This document shows, one piece after another, positions 18,020 through 26,443 of a DNA stretch of 64,000 nucleotides. The stretch spans positions 92,159 to 156,158 of the forward strand of contig JABWCP010000007.1 in the NCBI GenBank assembly GCA_013360215.1, read 5' to 3'. The translations under genes and the position numbers were made by a program. How positions within the stretch are numbered: position 1 is the stretch's first letter; each line of letters opens with the position of its first letter. The notes below the pieces were generated by a model, which saw nothing but the letters and a program-made list of their open reading frames with translations, was not told the origin of the DNA and did not search any database. The DNA comes from a bacterium. Lineage in GTDB: Bacteria > CLD3 > SB21.

Positions 18020-19404
18020 GCGATCACCTCTTCCATCGATAAAACTTTTTCAACGATTTCGTGCGTTTGCGGAAGTACGCCGCCAAAATGACGGACATGT
18101 TCTACCCGCGGCATCGGCAGTTCGGCTTTGCTCATCGCTAAACGCAATTCGTCCTCCAGTTGTCCGTTGCCGGCTTCGACGCAGATGATCTGTTTGACGT
18201 GATACAAGAGCGGCTTGAGCCGATCTATCGGGAAAGGCCACAATGTGATCGGCCTGAAGAGTCCGACGCGCATACCCTGACGGCGCAATTCCTGTACAGC
18301 GCCTTTGGCCATGCGTGCGGGTGTATTGGCGGCTACGATGAGTACATCCGCATCTTCGCACCGGAAAAGATCGGCCTGCTGTTCATGATGCGTCATCTGC
18401 GCATACTTTTGATTGATCATCAGATTATGTTTTTCGAGATCCTGTTCGCTGAGTTGAATGGACGAAATCAGATTGCCGCGGTGCGCTTCGTCGCCCCATA
18501 CGGCCCATGCCGGCAACCCGGGTTTGATCATGTGATCCGGCAATTCCACTTTACCGGTCATCTGGCCCATATAGCCGTCACCGACGACGATCACGGGATT
18601 GCGGTATTTGAAGGCAAGCTGAAACGCCTGCATCGTAAGATCCATCATCTCCTGCGGAGAAGACGGTGCCAGTACGATCGCATGCGTATTACCGTGACCG
18701 AGTCCGCGGCACACGAGTTTGATGTCTGCTTGTTCCGGGCCGATATTGCCCAGTCCCGGGCCACCGCGCATGACATTGACAAACACAGCGGGTAATTCTG
18801 CGCCGATCATGTAAGAAATACCTTCGAGCATGAGGCTAAATCCGGGTGACGAAGTAAACGTCATACACGGTAAACCGGCCGATGCACAGCCGTACAGATA
18901 GTTGACCGCCGCCACTTCGCTCACGGCCTGCACAAAAACGCCGTTGAGTTCGGGCAATAATTTCGCCATGAGTTCCGAACCTTCGGTAGACGGCGTGATA
19001 GGATAACCGTAAAAATGACGGCATCCTGCGAGCAGCGCGCCGATCGCGGAAGCGTACGTACCTTTGATGACAAGCGGTTCGCTCGGTGGCAATGCGATCA
19101 GGCGTGCCGCGATATCTTCGGCAGGTTGCGAGGAAGTGGGGCGCGGACCGTTGAGCGAAAACGGATCCACCATTTCGACAAAAGGTTCGTTTTCCAGCGG
19201 TCGTAACCCAAAAGGTTCGGGACAGGCGCTGATACAGAGCCCGCAGCCGGAGCATTCTTCGAGATGCAATTCGATCGGTATCATCCCGCTGACGGGATGC
19301 ACTTCGTGCCCGGGTGTGATGCAGCCTTTGGCGCAGGCTTCGACGCAACGTTCGCAGCCTTTACAAAATTCGGGCATTACAAATGGTTTAGGTCTGGCTT
19401 TCAT
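18016..19404 (-). CDS. vorB: 2-oxoacid:ferredoxin oxidoreductase alpha subunit with N-terminal double [4Fe-4S] ferredoxin domain (VorB-like)
   Basis: 462 residues from the ATG at 19404, preceded by AAGGACA; a longer frame to 19458 would run into the CoA-transferase gene. Residues about 5-75 form a ferredoxin-like delta domain with two clusters (CKGCERCVEACAKGC and CSGCGLCISACPEPFG). The rest is the alpha subunit: AGCRHFYGYPITPSTEGSELMA, then EVAAVNYLYG, and VNVMRGGPGLGN, which match VorB of 3-methyl-2-oxobutanoate:ferredoxin oxidoreductase. The delta-alpha plus beta-gamma fusions condense four subunits into two genes. It starts 10 bases after the CoA-transferase stop, clearly one operon. The exact substrate is inferred. 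Confidence 0.9.
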   Translation of the reverse strand: MKARPKPFVMPEFCKGCERCVEACAKGCITPGHEVHPVSGMIPIELHLEECSGCGLCISACPEPFGLRPLENEPFVEMVDPFSLNGPRPTSSQPAEDIAARLIALPPSEPLVIKGTYASAIGALLAGCRHFYGYPITPSTEGSELMAKLLPELNGVFVQAVSEVAAVNYLYGCASAGLPCMTFTSSPGFSLMLEGISYMIGAELPAVFVNVMRGGPGLGNIGPEQADIKLVCRGLGHGNTHAIVLAPSSPQEMMDLTMQAFQLAFKYRNPVIVVGDGYMGQMTGKVELPDHMIKPGLPAWAVWGDEAHRGNLISSIQLSEQDLEKHNLMINQKYAQMTHHEQQADLFRCEDADVLIVAANTPARMAKGAVQELRRQGMRVGLFRPITLWPFPIDRLKPLLYHVKQIICVEAGNGQLEDELRLAMSKAELPMPRVEHVRHFGGVLPQTHEIVEKVLSMEEVIA

Positions 19405-19414
19405 CGCCGTGTCC

Positions 19415-20719
19415 TTACTTAGAATTATATTTGAATCGTTCGTGCGCCGCGCGCGCAAGTTCTTCCCGGAAATCCGGGTGCGCGATGGCGATCAGCGCGT
19501 CGGCACGTTCGCGTAGATTTTTGCCATGAAGATAAGCTATACCAAATTCCGTAACGATATAGTGTACATCGGCCCGCGTCGTGACTACACCTGCCCCCGA
19601 TTTAAGAGCCGGTGCGATGCGGGATGTTTTCCCGCCTTGTGCCGTAGCCGGCAGCGCGATGATCGGTTTGCCGCCTTTGGCGTAAGCGGCGCCGCGAATA
19701 AAATCCACCTGACCGCCGAATCCGGAGAAAATTTTAGTGCCGATGGAGTCAGCACAAATCTGTCCGGTGATATCCACTTCGATGGCGGAATTAACCGCGA
19801 CCATATTTTCATTACGCGAAATGATGAACGGATCGTTGGTATAATCCGAAGGACGAAATTCGAACATCGGATTATTATCGATATAATTGTAGAGGTGTTT
19901 GGAACCGAGTGCGAACGTACCGATCACTTTTCCGGGATGCAGTGTTTTTTTGGAACCCGTAACGATACCGGATTCGATAGCTTGTATCACACCGTCGGAA
20001 ACCATCTCCGTATGAATACCCAAATCACGTTTGTCGGCGAGCGATGCCAATACGGCATCCGGAATACCGCCGATACCAAGCTGGAGCGTAGCACCGTTGT
20101 CTACAAGTTGAGCCACGTATTGACCGATGCGTTTTTCCGTGTCGGTGATTTGCGGGCGCGGTAACTCCGGCAAATCTTCATGCACTTCGACAAGTTTGTG
20201 AATTTTGGAAACGTGCACAAAACAATCGCCGAGCGTGCGCGGCATGTTTTCATTGACCTGAGCAAGTACGATTTTAGCGGCACGTATCGCGGCCATCGTA
20301 GCCAGCGTTTCCACCCCGAGACTCATGTAACCGTGATCATCCGGCATGGAGGTCTGAATGATAGCTACGTCGAGTTTCTTTTCGCCCGAAGCAAAAAGTT
20401 TGGGAATTTCGTAGAGGAAAACGGGGATATAGTCGGCGCGTCCGTCATTGACGGCATCACGATCGGCCGGGCCTACAAATAATGAATTATGACGAAAATG
20501 CCCGGCCATTTCCGGTTTGGAAAGCGGGTCATCGCCGAGTAAAAGCACGTGGGTTACTTCGACATCGGTAAGTTCGTCTTTACGTTTTGCAAGCGCACTG
20601 AGCAGGACATACGATGTGGCGGCATTACCGCTCGTAAATACACGATCGCCGGGTTTGATGGCCAATACGGCCTCTTCCGCAGTTACCGTTTTGCGTTTAT
20701 AATCTTCACGCCATCCCAT
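19415..20719 (-). CDS. Acetyl-CoA hydrolase/CoA-transferase family (4-hydroxybutyrate/butyrate-type Cat family)
   Basis: 434 residues, normal length for the AbfT/Cat family. Motifs: IKPGDRVFTSGNAATSYVLL near the N-terminus, LQLGIGGIPDAVLASL, the catalytic Glu in NSAIEVDITGQICADSIG (about residue 310), GFGGQVDFIRGA, and EFGIAYLHGKNLRERA near the end. The enzyme forms a glutamyl-CoA intermediate and moves CoA between carboxylic acids, or hydrolyses acyl-CoA. As first gene of the operon with the VOR subunits, it may move CoA from the isobutyryl- or isovaleryl-CoA they produce to another acid, or link to energy conservation. GGAG lies 11 bases before the ATG. Substrate specificity cannot be read from sequence. 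Confidence 0.9.
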   Translation of the reverse strand: MGWREDYKRKTVTAEEAVLAIKPGDRVFTSGNAATSYVLLSALAKRKDELTDVEVTHVLLLGDDPLSKPEMAGHFRHNSLFVGPADRDAVNDGRADYIPVFLYEIPKLFASGEKKLDVAIIQTSMPDDHGYMSLGVETLATMAAIRAAKIVLAQVNENMPRTLGDCFVHVSKIHKLVEVHEDLPELPRPQITDTEKRIGQYVAQLVDNGATLQLGIGGIPDAVLASLADKRDLGIHTEMVSDGVIQAIESGIVTGSKKTLHPGKVIGTFALGSKHLYNYIDNNPMFEFRPSDYTNDPFIISRNENMVAVNSAIEVDITGQICADSIGTKIFSGFGGQVDFIRGAAYAKGGKPIIALPATAQGGKTSRIAPALKSGAGVVTTRADVHYIVTEFGIAYLHGKNLRERADALIAIAHPDFREELARAAHERFKYNSK

Positions 20720-20913
20720 ATAGGTGTAAACTCCATAAAATCATTGTCAAATAGCAGGACTGATATAAGGTACAGTATTTGTTTACGGTGCGTTAGGATG
20801 GGAATCAAATGATCGGGTGATATTTATCAGGTGCGGAAATGAGAAATGCTAAAAAGTAGGAACTTAGTTGAAAATAGGAGCGAAATACACCATCGGAAGT
20901 ATAAAAAAGTCGC

Positions 20914-22323
20914 TTATGACGATGCTGCGGGCAATAAAATCGAAATTGTAGTTCCGTGGCCTTGTTTGCTCTCCAGCTCGATTTTTCCGTCATGCAGTTC
21001 GACGATCATGCGTACGATGGCAAGCCCAAGCCCGGTCCCGCCGCTTTCCCGTGCACGGTCTTTATTGACGCGATAGAACCGTTCAAAAATTTTCGGTACA
21101 TCTTCAGAGGGAATGCCCATGCCGTGATCCTGTACGGTGATTTTTGCATATGAATTCGTTGAAAGCGTAACACCCCGGGTTTCGATTTCGATCACGGAAT
21201 CCGGTGGCGAATATTTGGAGGCATTGGTGATAATATTGAGAAATAACTGGCTCAGCAGATTTTTATCACCTTGGACATACAAGGGCGGGCATGGGCTCAA
21301 TTTTATCGTCTGATGCCGCAAAGAAGCGATGGCTTCCCAGTCTTTAGAAAATTCACTGATGATGTCACCGACAAACCAGCGTTGTTTTTCGGTTACGATC
21401 TGACGTGCATCACCGCGCGCCAGCAGTAACAAACCGTCCACGATCTGAATGACGGATAACACTTCTTCCAAAAGATCAGACAGTACTTCGACGTAGGCTT
21501 CGGGTGTTCGTTCACGGGAGAGCGCCACTTCGATATTACCGCGCAAAATAGTCAGCGGTGTTCGCAATTCGTGAGAGACATTGGACGAAAATTCGTTGAT
21601 CTGATTAAAAGAGCGATGAAGACGATCCAATAGTTGATTGAGCGTCGTAACGAGGTTTTGTATTTCTTCGTCGGGGCTTTCCAGGGTGATGCGTTGATCC
21701 AGATGTTCCAAATTGATGGTATCAGCCACACGGATGATTTCGATCATCGGCTTAGTGATCCGCCGTACAAAAAAATACGCTACGATGGTGCCCAATAAAA
21801 TGACCACCGCCATTGAAAAAATCATGGTGTTTTCGAAAACGTCAATATAGCGGTCGGCAATTCTGAAATTATGCGCGGCTAAAACATACGCGGCCGGGCG
21901 TCCTTTGCGGTGGATCGGATAAATCACACATACGTATTTTTCATTTTCGACATCCAGTAAGACCGCATTCGCTTCCGGCGTGGGTTTGAATGGGTAATAC
22001 GATTGAAACTCCACATCGGCTAGGTTTCGCGTTTTGCGTACCGTTTTAAATTGATTATCCGTGATAATGATATAGCGTGCGTACGGCGAGATTTTGATGT
22101 GTTCGAGTTCTTTCCATTCATCGGAATCTTCTACAGTGATCGAATCATCGGTAAAAGAAACAAACTCAGAGAACCGTTGTGATTCGGAAATAAGATCGGT
22201 TTCGATTTTTCCGGTGATAGCCGTACGATAGGCGATATAAAAAACCGTCGAAGTCGTAGCCACCAGAAAAGCACCGAAAGCAATAAAGCCGAGTATGAAT
22301 TTCCATCGAAGCGATACGCGCAT
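20914..22323 (-). CDS. OmpR-type system sensor histidine kinase
   Basis: 469 residues. Two membrane segments (about 8-30 and 158-180) enclose a periplasmic sensor of about 125 residues; then HAMP (about 182-235), HisKA with phospho-acceptor His in SSNVSHELRTPLTILRGN (about 250), and HATPase_c with N-box LFLNIITNASKYSPP, G1 DHGMGIP, and GGTGLGLAIVRMIVELHDG. All motifs needed for autophosphorylation are present. The gene starts immediately after the response-regulator stop (TAGATG), so the pair is translationally coupled. The signal is unknown; the facing porin-like gene suggests nutrient or envelope sensing. Confidence 0.93.
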   Translation of the reverse strand: MRVSLRWKFILGFIAFGAFLVATTSTVFYIAYRTAITGKIETDLISESQRFSEFVSFTDDSITVEDSDEWKELEHIKISPYARYIIITDNQFKTVRKTRNLADVEFQSYYPFKPTPEANAVLLDVENEKYVCVIYPIHRKGRPAAYVLAAHNFRIADRYIDVFENTMIFSMAVVILLGTIVAYFFVRRITKPMIEIIRVADTINLEHLDQRITLESPDEEIQNLVTTLNQLLDRLHRSFNQINEFSSNVSHELRTPLTILRGNIEVALSRERTPEAYVEVLSDLLEEVLSVIQIVDGLLLLARGDARQIVTEKQRWFVGDIISEFSKDWEAIASLRHQTIKLSPCPPLYVQGDKNLLSQLFLNIITNASKYSPPDSVIEIETRGVTLSTNSYAKITVQDHGMGIPSEDVPKIFERFYRVNKDRARESGGTGLGLAIVRMIVELHDGKIELESKQGHGTTISILLPAASS

Positions 22324-22995
22324 CTAATCCGGCTCCTTGAGCATATATCCGGCACCGCGAATGGTGTGAATCAAAGGCTTACGGGTTCCCGTATCAATTT
22401 TTTTGCGAAGATAGTTGATATAGACGTCCACGATATTGGTTCCCCGGTCAAAGTGGATATCCCATACGTGCTCGGTCAGTGAAGTGCGGGTCACAAGGCG
22501 ATTTTTGTTACGCAGTAGATACTCAAGTATCGAAAATTCACGATTGGATAATTCGATCCATTGTCCGCCGCGGGTAACGCGCCGTTCGGAAAGATTCATT
22601 TCCAGATCATCCACGGTAAAAAGATCCAGCGTACGCGATCCACGGCGCATGAGCGCGCGTGTGCGTGCAAGAAGTTCGTTGAACGCAAACGGTTTGGTCA
22701 GGTAGTCATCGGCGCCGGCATCCAGTCCGGTGACACGATCGTTGACGGTTTCACGTGCTGTAAGCAGGAGTATGGGCAACGTGTAACCATTGGCGCGTAA
22801 GTCGCGGCAAACGGAAACGCCGTCTTTATTAGGTAACATCCAATCCACGATCAGCAAATCGTAATTTTCGACTTCGGCCTGTGTCTGACCGGAGCGGCCG
22901 TCATATACGATATCCACGGCATTTCCGGCCTCGCTCAATCCGCGCTGAATGAAGGATGCCACTTTGCGGTCATCTTCGATCAATAAAATGCGCAT
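22324..22995 (-). CDS. OmpR/PhoB-family response regulator
   Basis: 223 residues from the ATG at 22995, preceded by AAAGGT; a longer frame to 23052 is not needed. Receiver domain: acidic pair in LLIEDDRKVASF, phospho-acceptor Asp in DLLIVDWMLPNKDG (about 51), Thr in LLTARE and Lys in YLTKPF. The C-terminal winged-helix DNA-binding domain (about 125-220) ends with the usual IDTGTRKPLIHTIRGAGYML. It is coupled to the kinase gene and divergent from the membrane protein-porin-cyclase genes. OmpR-family dimers bind direct repeats spaced about 11 bases; a run of such repeats lies in the divergent gap (23187-23230). Confidence 0.95.
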   Translation of the reverse strand: MRILLIEDDRKVASFIQRGLSEAGNAVDIVYDGRSGQTQAEVENYDLLIVDWMLPNKDGVSVCRDLRANGYTLPILLLTARETVNDRVTGLDAGADDYLTKPFAFNELLARTRALMRRGSRTLDLFTVDDLEMNLSERRVTRGGQWIELSNREFSILEYLLRNKNRLVTRTSLTEHVWDIHFDRGTNIVDVYINYLRKKIDTGTRKPLIHTIRGAGYMLKEPD

Positions 22996-23186
22996 AACAA
23001 TACCTTTTCGATTGGAAAAATTTACATCTAAAACAGACGTAATGCAACGCATTGTGAATTAAAAAACATTAATGCGCATGCAAGGATGATATGCTTTGCG
23101 CCGCCTCCCCCTCGTAAAGTAGAACGTGTTGAAACGAAAAAAGGATTATACCGTCGTCCAATAGATTAAAAAACTTAGGGCTCATT

Positions 23187-23230
23187 CTTAAAACTATTTA
23201 ATGCTTCATTAATCTGGTTTTAATGCGAGG
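23187..23230 (+). promoter_or_regulatory. Candidate response-regulator operator: TTAA boxes at 10-11-base spacing, with -10 TATGTA
   Basis: TTAA cores begin at 23188, 23198, 23209 and 23220, i.e. at 10, 11 and 11 bases; three longer units read TTTAATGC, ATTAATCT and TTTAATGC. This helical-turn spacing is the arrangement bound by PhoB/OmpR dimers. TATGTA at 23231-23236 follows as a possible -10, so the boxes occupy the -35 position as in activated pho promoters. The divergent regulator gene is 190 bases away. Binding itself is inferred. Confidence 0.4.
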
Positions 23231-23271
23231 TATGTACATTGGGATCAATCTTATCAAAGGAGAAGCGGCTT

Positions 23272-23751
23272 ATGAATCCGGCGCATATGCATCTTTTATT
23301 AAACCACATTCCGGTATTGGCTTTAGCGGCGGCGACAATCTTATTGATCGCAGCGCGATGGCGATCGCAAATAGAATGGACACGATTGAGTATGTACTTT
23401 TTTGTAATCGCGGGTGCGGTATCCGTGCCGGTTTTTATGACCGGTGAGCCGGCGGAAAAAATCATTGAAAACATCGGCGGTATATCCATGATGCATTTGG
23501 AGTCTCACGAAGATTCAGCGGTAGCGAGTTTGATCGGGGCTTGTATTTTGGGGGTACTGGCCGTGATAGGGCTTTTTTTTATTGAACGGGTACACGCCCA
23601 TCGCTTGATATGGGCGACCTTTTTGATCGTTGCATTGACGGCCAACGGTTTGATGGCATGGACAGCCAGTCTCGGTGGCAAAATTCATCATACGGAAATT
23701 CATAACGGCTACGCTCCGTCGCAAACACAAAAAAAGTATGATGATGATTAA
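23272..23751 (+). CDS. Four-helix membrane protein (DUF2231-like), function unknown
   Basis: 159 residues from the ATG at 23272, which has AAAGGAG 9 bases upstream; frames starting at 23239 are longer but lack a site. The start MNPAHMHLLLNHIPVLALA with a conserved H-x-x-x-N-H arrangement resembles DUF2231-type membrane proteins, where His residues may bind haem or metal. Four hydrophobic segments lie at about 9-30, 40-58, 85-108 and 115-137. The tail is charged (QKKYDDD). It is the first gene after the TTAA-box region and is followed 25 bases later by a porin-like gene, so they probably form one operon. Confidence 0.75.
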   Translation: MNPAHMHLLLNHIPVLALAAATILLIAARWRSQIEWTRLSMYFFVIAGAVSVPVFMTGEPAEKIIENIGGISMMHLESHEDSAVASLIGACILGVLAVIGLFFIERVHAHRLIWATFLIVALTANGLMAWTASLGGKIHHTEIHNGYAPSQTQKKYDDD

Positions 23752-23776
23752 AATATTTTTTCAGGAGAACTAAATT

Positions 23777-24748
23777 ATGAAACGATGGATTGTTTACTTA
23801 CTGCTCTGTGCTGGCTTTTATTTTTGGCCTGTGTACGGGCAAGAGAATAATGAAAAAGACGATGCCCGTCCTTCGGTTTCCGGTTACGCCCAGATCATAT
23901 ATTCTCAATACCTCAAAAATCAGGAACATGATCGCCAGAGCGGGTTTGATATAAATCGTGTGCGTTTTGCTTTTGAAGGAAGCGTCCTTCCTGATCGTGT
24001 ACATTATGCCGTGGAGTTTGATCCGCAAGGGTCGCCGATCCTAGACGACACGTATCTTGATTTCATGATCTCTAAAAATTCAAAAGTCCGGCTAGGTCGG
24101 TATAAAATTCCTTTCGGCGCTGAGAACCCGACCGGTGAAGACGAACTACATTTCATCGAAAAAAGTAAAGTGGTCGAATCTGTCTTTTCCGCACGCGAAG
24201 TAGGTATTGGTACATATTATGAGCAGAATTGGATTGTCGGTGATGTCGGATATTTTCAAAAATCGGAAGACGAGCATATCGAACGCGACGTCATCGGGCG
24301 AATCGGTTTTAAACCATTCGGAAAATATATTGAAACCGGCGGTTCGGGGTATTACGAAAAAATTCATACCGATTCGACCAATTTTGCCATTCATCGCATC
24401 GGCGCCGATCTGACGTGTGAAGTCGGACCGATCAAAATACAGGGCGAATACATACGCTCCAAAGGTACGATGGAAGACAAACACCTTTCCGGATACGGGT
24501 ATTATGGATACGGGCAATACACCCACCATATCGGTGATACCCAAATTTCGTGGGGCGTGCGGTATGAATTTTATCAACCGGATAAAAACAACAAATCCGA
24601 TCAGGAAAGAAAGTATGTCGTAGGTTCTACGATCGCATTCCATCCGAGAATGCGGGCACAGGTCAATTTCCAACATATCCGTGAGAATATTGAAACCAAT
24701 AATCAGGGACAAAATAAACTGATTGTCCAATACCAATTTAGTTTCTGA
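23777..24748 (+). CDS. Outer-membrane porin, phosphate-selective porin O/P-like
   Basis: 323 residues. A signal peptide (about 1-21, ending VYGQ) is followed by alternating amphipathic strands typical of a beta-barrel: VSGYAQIIYSQYL, GFDINRVRFAFEGSVLPDRVHYAVEFDP, LDFMISKNSKVRLGRYKIPFGAENPTG, and the last strand QNKLIVQYQFSF ending in Phe, the usual outer-membrane assembly signal. The R-x-R-x-x-F-G and K-I-P-F-G segments fit the OprO/OprP (PF07396) family. It would admit anions such as phosphate, though selectivity cannot be read here. Located 25 bases after the membrane protein gene, with AGGAG before the start, and next to an OmpR-type two-component system. Confidence 0.82.
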   Translation: MKRWIVYLLLCAGFYFWPVYGQENNEKDDARPSVSGYAQIIYSQYLKNQEHDRQSGFDINRVRFAFEGSVLPDRVHYAVEFDPQGSPILDDTYLDFMISKNSKVRLGRYKIPFGAENPTGEDELHFIEKSKVVESVFSAREVGIGTYYEQNWIVGDVGYFQKSEDEHIERDVIGRIGFKPFGKYIETGGSGYYEKIHTDSTNFAIHRIGADLTCEVGPIKIQGEYIRSKGTMEDKHLSGYGYYGYGQYTHHIGDTQISWGVRYEFYQPDKNNKSDQERKYVVGSTIAFHPRMRAQVNFQHIRENIETNNQGQNKLIVQYQFSF

Positions 24749-24762
24749 TCAGAGGGCATTGC

Positions 24763-25854
24763 ATGTTTAAAAAGTACGGCGTACTCACAGCGGCTTGTAT
24801 TTTCGGTATAGGCACGTTCTCAGTTTATCTTTTCGGAGAATGGCATGAAATACAAGATGAAGGTCTGCGTTGGTTTTTAGAATTGCCGCACATGACCTTA
24901 TCTTTTTTTCTGATCATCATGCTTCCTTTAGCGGTCCATCAGATGGCTATTCTGATTGAGCGTAAGAATGAGACGCGGATGTTGTGGACACGATTTATGG
25001 TGGTCGTCGTGCTGCCGTATATCGTCGTGGCGACCTATCTGGCCGCCGAATGGGATGAGATCGAGGAGGAGTGGTTGCCGTGGTTGATCAAACCGTCTCA
25101 TTTTCTGATTGTACTGATCAATGGGATTATGATTCCGGGCATTCTGTGGCTGATCATCAATAAATTCATACAGCTTTGGGATGAACGCGAGCGTTTCTTA
25201 AAACGCATTGTCGAGTTAGAAAATGAGTTGCGTTCATTTGTACATCCCGAGGTGTACAAGCGTATTTATGAAAAAACTTCGCTGGAAGCTACCGGCGCAT
25301 TTAAAATTATCATGGCGGACATGCAGGGATTCACAAAGTTTTGTGAAGCTCATTCGGCTGCAGAGGTTGCCAATCTGGCTAATGAATTCTGTAACTTGAT
25401 GGACGAACGTATTCGGCAAGTCGGAGGAATCACATTATCCTATGCCGGTGATTTGGTGTTTGCGCTTTTTGATGAACACATTGCAAGTGACGATATCGTA
25501 GGGGTGGCTAAAAAAATGCAGGAAACGTTTCGCGCGTTTGCACAAGCCAAATTTCCGGATTGGGATACGAACCTCAATATCGGCATTCATTATAGCCGGG
25601 ATATCGTACTAGGAACAATAGGCGGCGGAAGTGCACAGAAACATTTTACGGCCAATGGATTTGGCATCTGCGAAGTGTCGCGTATGTGTTCAGAAGCCGA
25701 TCATGGGCAGATTCTCGTTTCGGAAGCATTTGCAGAAACCGTCACGAGTGACCCAATACGATCACGTCTCATAGGAATTGCATGGAGTAAACAGCCCAAA
25801 AATATTACAGTGCCTCCGGTTATGTTTGAATACCGTTTAGTTGAAATGAAATAA
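24763..25854 (+). CDS. Membrane class III nucleotide cyclase-like protein with altered active-site residues
   Basis: 363 residues. Four hydrophobic segments (about 5-25, 40-60, 75-97, 108-133), a short coiled region (about 140-165), then a class III cyclase homology domain (about 180-345). Both metal-binding Asp are present (IIMADMQGFTKF and YAGDLVFALF). But the base-recognising Lys is Ser (LSYAGD where K-Y-x-G-D is usual), and the region normally G-D-x-V-N-x-A-S-R reads GFGICEVSR: the Asp and the transition-state Asn are replaced by Phe and Cys, while the Arg is kept. It may be inactive or use a different substrate. It lies 14 bases after the porin gene. A cNMP-binding protein gene is 0.6 kb away on the other strand. 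Confidence 0.82.
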   Translation: MFKKYGVLTAACIFGIGTFSVYLFGEWHEIQDEGLRWFLELPHMTLSFFLIIMLPLAVHQMAILIERKNETRMLWTRFMVVVVLPYIVVATYLAAEWDEIEEEWLPWLIKPSHFLIVLINGIMIPGILWLIINKFIQLWDERERFLKRIVELENELRSFVHPEVYKRIYEKTSLEATGAFKIIMADMQGFTKFCEAHSAAEVANLANEFCNLMDERIRQVGGITLSYAGDLVFALFDEHIASDDIVGVAKKMQETFRAFAQAKFPDWDTNLNIGIHYSRDIVLGTIGGGSAQKHFTANGFGICEVSRMCSEADHGQILVSEAFAETVTSDPIRSRLIGIAWSKQPKNITVPPVMFEYRLVEMK

Positions 25855-25896
25855 CTTAAACGGTAAAGGTGGGACTTAAAATTTTTTAATACCTGA

Positions 25897-26403
25897 TTAC
25901 GCCGATACCGGAGACTCCTGCATAATGCGCTCGATATCCTGGCACACGCGTGTGATGAGGTCGCCGATTTTTTCGCGAACATTGGGTGTGAGCTCTTCGC
26001 CAAATTCAAAATTGGCGCCCTCTATGCCGTAAATAATGACTTCCGGAACGGGATGGTGTAATGCTTTGGCCAATTCGATAGCCTCGGAAATACTATAGGC
26101 ATGCGAAGAGTAATTGAAAAAATTACCGGGTATAATATCGGCATTAGCCCGAAGCCTGTAGATGGTCCCCGGTATGTTATCCGAACACACTGTATCTATG
26201 ATGATAACCCATCGTGCATCGGACCATACATCTTGCAGCGACGAGCCGTCGCCGTTATGTTCGATGACGCACACATCCGGTAAACACATGTCCGCTATGG
26301 CGCGCGCCACTTCGATACCGGCGCGATCATCCCGCCGGTATTCATTGCCGATGCCGATCACGACGACCGATGCCGGCGTTGTGATAACATTATATTCTTT
26401 CAT
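25897..26403 (-). CDS. [NiFe]-hydrogenase maturation protease (HyaD/HycI family)
   Basis: 168 residues from the ATG at 26403, preceded by AAAGGAACG; a longer frame to 26442 overlaps the upstream region. Motifs: VVVIGIGNEYRRDDRAGIEVA with the first metal-binding acidic residue, VIIIDTVCS with the conserved Asp, and SSHAYSISEAIELAKAL with the metal-binding His. These endopeptidases remove the C-terminal tail of the hydrogenase large subunit after nickel insertion. No hydrogenase structural gene is present in the window. Just upstream in the same orientation (40 bases) is a cNMP-binding protein, a pairing I know from group 3 sulfhydrogenase clusters. Confidence 0.88.
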   Translation of the reverse strand: MKEYNVITTPASVVVIGIGNEYRRDDRAGIEVARAIADMCLPDVCVIEHNGDGSSLQDVWSDARWVIIIDTVCSDNIPGTIYRLRANADIIPGNFFNYSSHAYSISEAIELAKALHHPVPEVIIYGIEGANFEFGEELTPNVREKIGDLITRVCQDIERIMQESPVSA

Positions 26404-26443
26404 AAGCCGTTCCTTTAATGGTGAATAAAACGAACGGTGCATT

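Noticed and set aside
16571..20719. Pyruvate or indolepyruvate oxidoreductase instead of VOR
   Set aside because: The alpha subunit motifs (AGCRHFYGYPITPSTE, NVMRGGPGLGN) fit VorB-type proteins better, though substrate remains inferred.
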